NCBI GenBank assembly: GCA_021018815.1
Contig: JAITYX010000104.1
Span: 1,573,501 to 1,637,500, forward strand
Length of the DNA: 64,000 nt
Direction of reading: 5' to 3'
Origin: Talinum fruticosum
Lineage: Eukaryota; Streptophyta; Magnoliopsida; Caryophyllales; Talinaceae
Positions 56,830 to 64,000 of this stretch are shown in pieces. Positions within the stretch are counted from its first letter, which is position 1. The number at the start of each line of letters is the position of its first letter. The notes beneath the pieces are model-generated. The model worked only from the letters and a program-made list of their open reading frames with translations. It was not told the DNA's origin and did not search any database. The translations under genes and the position numbers were made by a program.

Positions 56830-59800
56830 ATGGCGCAGCAGCAGCAGCAACCGCCGCCTCCGCCGCCGCCGCAGCAGCAGTCGTCGTCGCGGCTGAATCG
56901 TCTCCTCACTCTCCTCGACACCGGGTCGACTCAGCAGACTCGGTTTGCCGCTGCGAGGCAAATCGGTGACATCGCTAAATCGCACCCTCAGGAGCTCAAT
57001 CCGCTCCTCAGGAAGGTCTCTCAGTACCTACGGAGCCGAAATTGGGACACTCGCGTCGCCGCTGCCAAGGCAATTGGCGCCATTGCTGAGTACTCAAAGC
57101 GGACTTCGTCAATTGAGCAGGCCATTGCCGGCGCTGCCAAGAGGGTTTCGGAAGCTGGGCTTGAGTGCCCTGATTTGAGGCCGACGAATGAGGCAAGTAT
57201 TTCTTCGTTTCGTAGTTTTGATATTAATAAGGTTTTGGATTTTGGGGTTTTATTGGCTTCTGGGGGCAGGAGTATGATGTTAGTGATGACAGTAGCGGTA
57301 AGAGCTCGAAAGAACGTTTGGCTCGTCAGAAGAAGAATCTTAGGCGAAGGTTGGGGCTCGATGTTTGCGAGCAGTTTATGGATGTGAGTGATATGATTAG
57401 GGATGAGGACCTTGTCGTAATGCATTCGGACTCCCCTGGTGGTGGGGTTAGTAATAATAGGAGGAGGAATGAAGGGTTTCGGACTTTCAGGTCGCAGAGG
57501 CCTAGTGCCAGGGAACTGAATCTTTTAAAGCGGAAAGCGAAGGTTCATTCGAGTGATGCACGGTCTCCGGTAGTTGTAAGTTCACCAAAGGGGGCCGCCT
57601 CTGCTTCTGCTGAAGGTTTGGGAAATGCTTCTAAGGCGTCTATTGATTCTGCCACGGATGAAGATGGGGTCGAGCATGAGGGAGAGGGGCATTGGCCGTT
57701 TCATGGGTTTGTGGAGCAGCTTATAATCGATATGTTTGATCCTGTTTGGGAGGTTCGTCATGGGAGTATCATGGCTTTGAGGGAAATTCTGACCTATCAG
57801 GGCGCTTATGCAGGTGTGTCTATGCCTGACTCAAACTTCTCTAGGCGTTCATTTGGGAACTTGAATAGGAATGTGAGCTTGCCTGTGAAAAGGAGAGAGA
57901 GATTGATTTGAACTTGCAGGTTCCGGAGGATGGCTCTGCAGAGAATCCAAAACGGGTGAAAGTCGAAGGTGTTGAATCCTCTGACGTCCAAATGTTCATT
58001 AAGGTGGTACAAAATGGAGAACAAGCTTCGATCAGGTTGAATGAAGTTAATATTGGATCGACAATAATGAAGTCTGAACCTTACATCATAGAAGAAAATA
58101 CCACAGGTGAAGGGTCTTTGAATATTTCAGTGCCAGATCAAGTTTCAGAAGAGAAGGGATTTCCTGGAAAGATGGAGACGGTGGAAAATCTCACTGGAAA
58201 CCCTGAGCTGATGAACTTGGTTGGGTCAACCAGGAACTCTTGGCTTAGAAATTGTGAATTTCTGCAAGATTGTGCCATCTGCTTCCTTTGTGTGTTGTCA
58301 TTGGATCGTTTTGGAGATTATGTATCAGATCAAGTTGTTGCACCAGTGAGGGAAACATGTGCTCAAGCATTAGGTGCTGTGCTTAAGTACATGTCTCCTG
58401 ATTTGGTTCTGGAGACTATGAATATCTTATTGCAAATGCAGAATAGGCCGGAATGGGAAATTCGTCACGGGGGTCTCTTGGGCATTAAATATCTGGTGGC
58501 TGTTCGCCAGGAGATGCTTTCTGATTTGCTGGGGTTTGTTCTACCCGCTTGCAAGGCTGGACTGGAGGACCCTGATGATGATGTTAGAGCTGTTGCTGCT
58601 GATGCTCTTATACCCGCTGCATCATCAATAGTTGCTCAGATGGATCAGACATTGAATCCCATTGTAATGCTTCTGTGGGATATTTTACTTGATCTAGATG
58701 ATCTTAGCCCATCCACCAGTAGTGTGATGAATCTTCTGGCGGAACTATATTCTCATGCGGGAATGACAGGAAATATACTCGACACCTTGACACTAAAGGG
58801 GAAACAGGAACTTGATCTCAATGAAGTTTCTTCCGGCAAAGATGATTCTGATGGATCAGAATCCAAAGAAAATCCGTATGTGTTGTCAGCTCTGGCTCCA
58901 CGCTTATGGCCCTTTATGAGACATAGTATCACTTCAGTTCGGTATTCTGCTATCAGAACACTGGAAAGGCTGCTTGAAGCTCGATATAGAAGGCACATTT
59001 CTGAGCCATCCTCTGGTTCATTTTGGCCCTCTTCAATTTTGGGTGATACCCTAAGGATTGTTTTCCAGAATTTGCTGCTTGAGTCAAATGATGACATTTT
59101 ACTGTGCACAGAGAGGGTATGGAAGCTCTTGCTTCATTGTCCTGTTGTGGATCTGGTGGCAGCTGCCGGTTCTCATATTTCTTCATGGTTAGAATTGGCA
59201 ACCACTCCTTATGGTTCTGCATTGGACATTTCAAAGATGTTTTGGCCTGTTGCTCCTCCTCAGAAGAGAAGGGTTACAGCAGCGGCGAAAATGAGGGCTG
59301 TAAAGCTGGACAACTTTTCCAGCAGAACCGGTAGCCTTGGCTCTGCCAGGGGACTACTGCTGATGACAACAGTGGAGATGCTTCTGCCAGCGCTGTTAAC
59401 ATTGTTGTTGGTGCTGATGCAGATAAGTCTGTAACTCATACGCGAGTATTGGCTGCTGCAGCTTTGGGAGTGCTTGCTTCAAAGTGGCCGGAGGAGTCTA
59501 TTCACCATATAATTGATCCATTGTGGAAGGATGTTACCTCTTTATCAGGTGTCCAGCGGCAAGTATCTTCCATGGTTCTGATTTCCTGGTTTAAACAGAT
59601 GAAACATGGGGAAACTTCTGTAGCACATGGAGTAAGTGCTACTCTTTTCGAACAATTTAAGAAATGGTTGTTGGATTTGCTAGCCTGTACTGATCCTTCT
59701 TTACCAACAAAAGATTCACCTCTTCCTTATACTGAACTTTCAAGAACATACTCCAAGATGCGCAGTGAAGCCACTCACTTGATCCACAGTGTTGAAGCAT

Positions 59801-62800
59801 CTGGAATGTTTAAGGATCTTTTGTCTGCCGCTAATCTAGATCTTGAAAGTTTAGGTATTGATGATGCTGTTAACTTTGCTTCGAAAGTTGTGTTGCCTAG
59901 TTATGATTCTATGGGAGGGAATCCTGTGGATAAACATGTTTTTGATGATGTAGAGTCATCTAGGCAACGACTTCTGACAACAACGGGCTATCTTAAGTGT
60001 GTTCAAAGCAATTTGCATGTTACAGTGTCTTCCTTGATGGCTGCTGCAATTATATGGATATCAGATCTTCCTGCAAAGCTTAACCCAATTATTTTACCCT
60101 TGATGGCTTCTCTTAAAAGAGAACAGGAGGAGATACTGCAACAAAAGGCTGCTGAGGCTCTCGCAGAGCTTATTGGTGACTGTATTTCTCGTAAACCTGG
60201 TCCAAATGAAAAGCTCGTAAAAAACCTGTGTGGTTTAACGTGTATGGATCCTTCTGACACACCACAGGCCGGGATTATAACTTCTATTGAAGTAATTGAG
60301 GATCAAGAGCTCATTTCTTGCAGAAGCATGACTGGGAATCAGAGATCCAGGGGCCGTCCTCCTGCCAATAGTGAAGAGAGGTCGAGGGTTGAAGGTTTCA
60401 TTAGCAGACGAGGGGCTGAACTTGCTCTTAAACACTTGTGCATCAAATTTGGGGCTTCCTTGTTTGACAAAATTCCCAAGCTATGGGATTGCCTTACAGA
60501 AGTTCTGAAGCCCATTGATCTAGAGGGACCCGTTCCCCCAAAAGAGAAAAATATCATCGGAGCAATTGAATCTGTCAAGGATCCTCAGCAATTGATAAAT
60601 AACATACAGGTGGTGCGCTCGATAGCCCCTTTACTGGATGACACATTAAAGCATAAACTGCTCACTCTCCTCCCATGCATTTTTAGATGTGTTCGGCATC
60701 CTCATGTTGCTGTTAGACTAGCTGCTTCCAGATGCATTACTACAATGGCCAAGGCCATGATAGAGAATGTGATGGCATCTGTGGTTGAGATTGCTGTGCC
60801 TATGTTAGGTGATGGGGGATCTGTGCCTGCCAGACAAGGAGCAGGTATGCTTATCAGTCTTCTTGTACAGGGATTAGGGGTGGAACTGGTCCAATATGCG
60901 CCCTTGCTAGTTGTTCCTCTGCTTAGGTGCATGAGTGATTCTGATGCTTCAGTAAGGCAGATTGTGACACGGAGTTTTGCTGCACTTGTGCCTCTTCTTC
61001 CTTTGTCCCGGGGCCTTCCTCCTCCTGCTGGCATCAAGGAAGGTCTATTACGAGACAAGGAAGATGCGAAGTTTTTGGAGCAGTTACTTGATAACTCTAG
61101 CATTGATGACTATAAACTTTGCACTGAGATAAAGGTGACTTTAAGGAGATACCAGCAAGAAGGCATTAATTGGTTAGCTTTCTTGAGAAGATTTAAATTG
61201 CATGGGATTTTATGTGATGATATGGGGCTTGGTAAAACACTTCAAGCTTCTGCAATTGTTGCTTCAGACATTGCAGAACATCGCATGAAAAATAACGGTG
61301 AAGAAGTTCCTCCTTCCTTAATTGTATGTCCATCAACTCTTGTTGGTCATTGGGCATATGAAATAGAAAAATTCATTGACCCTTCTGTCATAAGCACTCT
61401 TCAATATGTTGGTGCTGCTGAGGAGCGTATTTCCATTAGAGGTCTCTTCAACAAGCATAATGTTATTATAACCTCTTATGATGTCGTTCGTAAAGATGTT
61501 GATTTCCTTGGGCAACTTCAATGGAACTACTGTATATTGGATGAGGGACATGTTATTAAGAACGCCAAGTCTAAAATTACGGCTGCAGTTAAACAATTGA
61601 AAGCCCAGAACCGCCTTATACTAAGTGGCACTCCAATCCAAAATAACATCTTGGATTTGTGGTCTCTTTTGATTTTCTGATGCCTGGTTTCCTTGGAACT
61701 GAAAGACAATTTCAAGCTACGTATGGAAAGCCCTTGATAGCAGCAAGAGATCCGAAATGCTCTGCCAAGGATGCTGAAGCAGGCGCCTTGGCAATGGAAG
61801 CATTGCACAAGCAAGTGATGCCATTTCTACTCAGACGAACTAAAGATGAAGTCTTATCTGATCTGCCAGAGAAAATCATTCAAGACAGATATTGTGACCT
61901 CAGCCCTGTTCAGATGAAGCTTTATGAGCAGTTTTCAGCATCAAATGTGAAAAAGGAAATCTCTAGTATTGTCAGTCTGGATGATTCCAACGAGTCTAAA
62001 GAGGGAAATCCAACACCTAAAGCATCATCACATATTTTCCAGGCACTTCAGTACCTGCTTAAACTCTGCAGTCATCCCCTCCTAGTTGTTGGTGACAAAG
62101 TTACTGAACAACTGAGATGCATCTTGTCAGATCTCCTTCCTGGAAGTCCTGATATCATTTCTGAGCTTCGTAAACTATACCATTCTCCTAAATTGATAGC
62201 TCTTCAGGAGATTCTCGAGGAATGCGGAATAGGTGTGGATGCGTCAAATTCTGAAGGGATGATTAATGTTGGTCAGCATAGAGTGTTGATATTTGCACAG
62301 CATAAGGCCTTGTTGGATATCATTGAAAGAGACCTGTTTCGTACACATATGAGGAGTGTCACGTACTTACGCCTTGATGGATCCGTTGAAACAGACAAGC
62401 GTTTTGACATTGTGAAAGCCTTTAATTCAGATCCTACTATTGATGTATTGCTGCTCACAACCCATGTTGGTGGACTTGGTTTGAATTTGACATCAGCTGA
62501 CACCCTCATCTTTATGGAGCATGACTGGAATCCAATGCGAGATCTACAGGCGATGGATAGAGCGCACAGGCTTGGTCAAAAGAAAGTAGTGAATGTCCAT
62601 CGTCTCATCATGCGTGGAACTCTAGAAGAGAAAGTTATGAGCCTTCAGAAGTTCAAAGTATCAGTTGCTAACTCTGTCATCAATGCTGACAATGCCAGCT
62701 TGAAAACAATGAACACAGACCAGCTGCTTGACCTTTTCACTTCAGCTGAGAACTCCAGAAAGGGAGGCACACTATTAAGGAATGATGGTAAACCAAATGA

Positions 62801-62930
62801 AAAACAGAAAGCAGCAGGCAGTGGTAAAGGATTGAAAGCTATCCTTAATGGTCTGGAAGAGCTCTGGGATCAATCACAGTACACTGAAGAATACAATCTT
62901 GACCAGTTCCTATCAAAGCTTAATGGCTGA
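56830..62930 (+). CDS. BTAF1: BTAF1/MOT1-type SWI/SNF2 ATPase (TBP-associated factor), frame broken at four sites
   Basis: This nuclear ATPase removes TBP from DNA and redistributes it; the Arabidopsis orthologue is RGD3. The start MAQQQQQPPPP at 56830 gives the family N-terminus (SRLNRLLTLLDTGSTQQTRF). HEAT repeats and the Mot1 central region (DUF3535) fill roughly residues 1-1430 (VRHGSIMALREIL, FVLPACKAGLEDPDDDVRAV, VAVRLAASRCITTMAKAM). The ATPase follows: RRYQQEGINWLAF, DDMGLGKT (61216-61239), the Mot1-type Walker B variant DEGH (61540-61551), LSGTPIQNN (61621-61647). The C-lobe has TTHVGGLGLNLTSAD and AMDRAHRLGQKK. It ends DQFLSKLNG. No intron interrupts the coding sequence. One base appears missing near 57262-57266, 57892-57900, 59349-59352 and 61667-61670. 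Allowing for these, length is about 2034 residues, the family norm. Confidence 0.93.
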
Positions 62931-63206
62931 GCATCACGAGCAGTGTGTATTATGTGTATATTTCTTGTAAGTATTATTGAGTCTGAGATTTAACTTCTTG
63001 ACCTCACTTAGGATCCATTTATGCCTGTCATTTTCTTAAAATTTGCATTAAAAACAGAAATACTGATATAAGTTCCATCTTGTTGATTTACGAAGGAAAT
63101 GATTTCATAGGTTACTTGTAATGTTGACATTTAGACTATTACAATTAGGATGAAGAAAGGAATATATTGATGTTGTGATTTTACAATTTATAATGTCCCT
63201 AGAGTA
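62931..63206 (+). other. Probable 3' untranslated region of BTAF1
   Basis: This is AT-rich sequence directly after the stop codon, with no poly(A) run. CATTAAAAACAG near 63045 and AATAAA at 63329-63334 are possible poly(A) signals. Confidence 0.45.
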
Positions 63207-63540
63207 TTTTCTGATCATCTATGATATTTATTATCACAAACTGCATTTTGGCTGCGTGGGATTATTAGTTACAATGATGAAGCATATGGGATAGCACGAT
63301 GTGATTGCTTCTGACACCCTAAGTCTACAATAAAAGAATGTCAATGAACTTAGAACATCATGATACAAACTGTCTTTTCTGATCTCTACGATATTTATTA
63401 TCACAAAACTATTTTTTAGCTGAGTGGGATTATAAGTTACATTGATGAAGCATATGGAATTACACTGTGTGATTGGTAATACCTTTTTTGTTCCCTCCAA
63501 TGGTCAATGAACTTAGAATTTCAAGATGCAAACGACTATG
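63207..63540. repeat. Tandem duplication, two copies of about 168 bp
   Basis: Units start TTTTCTGATC at about 63207 and 63375. They share ATATTTATTATCACAAA, GATGAAGCATATGG and GTCAATGAACTTAGAA in order. Copy 2 lacks about 15-20 bases around the AATAAAAG motif, so only copy 1 has the poly(A) signal. Confidence 0.85.
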
Positions 63541-64000
63541 TATGACTATTGGCTTAATCAAGATAGATTATCTACGTGAGTTAGAAGGTTAACTATACCA
63601 TCAAGTGCCAAGTAAAGCTTGACTAAGAGTAGTTTATTGCTGGTATACCATCTGTGAAAGAGTGAGGCAACCCATTTGACTGGGGCTTTGGTCTATTACA
63701 GGTATAACCTATGGACATGTAGCGAGCTGAAAGTCACATTGTGACGCCATTGGTGCTCTTCCTTATGGTTGATTGCTAGACAGCTTTGCTGGTACGCTGC
63801 TTTAAATACTCATCACATCAGTGCTTATCCACGGCTGATCATTTATATTACCAGACTTTTGGGCCCACTTCAGCCATCGAGAATGCTTATGTTTCTGTGT
63901 AGATGTATTGTTGGCATGTTGGTATAAGTCAATTGGAAGGGAGCCTCTTTCTTTTTTGTGACAAGGTTGCAGAAGTCAACAGTCGTCCCTAAGATCCAGC
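63541..64000. other. Unassigned right end
   Basis: No gene or repeat was recognised in the last 460 bases. Confidence 0.5.

Noticed and set aside
57193..57269. A 77-bp GC-AG intron in BTAF1 that would also restore the frame
   Set aside because: The donor AG|GCAAGT and acceptor look plausible. However, the translated segment (FRSFDINKVLDFGVLLASGG) matches a stretch conserved in plant and animal BTAF1 proteins, including the residues after it, so it is coding with one missing base rather than an intron.

Overview
This window comes from a flowering-plant nuclear genome, most likely a eudicot. It is AT-rich and packed with plant-type transposons (Copia, Tat-type and chromovirus Gypsy, L1-type LINE, CACTA, hAT, Helitron-like). 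The one convincing host gene encodes BTAF1/MOT1, a nuclear TBP-handling SWI/SNF2 ATPase (RGD3 in Arabidopsis). I cannot name the species.

Region 1 (1-4.2 kb): the 5' end of a minus-strand Copia element (gag, primer-binding site, full LTR), then the terminus of a CACTA element at 3567 and a short unassigned stretch.

Region 2 (4.2-33.8 kb): one four-deep nested insertion, with a boundary duplication at every level. A plus-strand LINE (15-bp target duplication at 4190-4204 and 33779-33793) was split by a Copia-type LTR, now solo (ATATC/ATATA). That LTR was split by a Tat-lineage Gypsy element (ATGGT/ATGGC). The Tat element was split by a minus-strand chromovirus Gypsy element (ATTTT/ATTTT). The Tat element has a sense gag-pol with two RNase H domains and a deleted RT core. 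On its antisense strand, between pol and the 3' LTR, it carries two plant-mobile-domain/DUF7745-like genes.

Region 3 (33.8-47.6 kb): an unassigned stretch, then a decayed plus-strand Copia element with LTRs of about 106 bp. A 6.4-kb CACTA element sits in its protease region, and a 641-bp hAT-type element with a perfect 8-bp duplication sits between RT and RNase H. The CACTA element contains a decayed Ulp1/C48 peptidase gene, tandem repeats with plant telomere-like motifs, long (AT)n tracts and a solo LTR of the same family as the Copia LTR at the window's left end.

Region 4 (47.6-56.5 kb): AT-rich intergenic DNA with microsatellites, a tRNA-like SINE-head candidate, several Helitron-like 5' heads, two Helitron-like 3' termini and a strong inverted repeat.

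Region 5 (56.5-64 kb): the BTAF1/MOT1 gene on the plus strand. It is uninterrupted by introns from ATG to stop, but four single-base deletions at homopolymers or simple repeats break its reading frame. They may be sequence errors or real lesions. A TATA box lies upstream and a tandem duplication with a poly(A) signal lies downstream.

Almost every transposon ORF is broken by stops and frameshifts, so no element here looks able to move by itself. Protein assignments rest on recognising family motifs by eye, without database searches.
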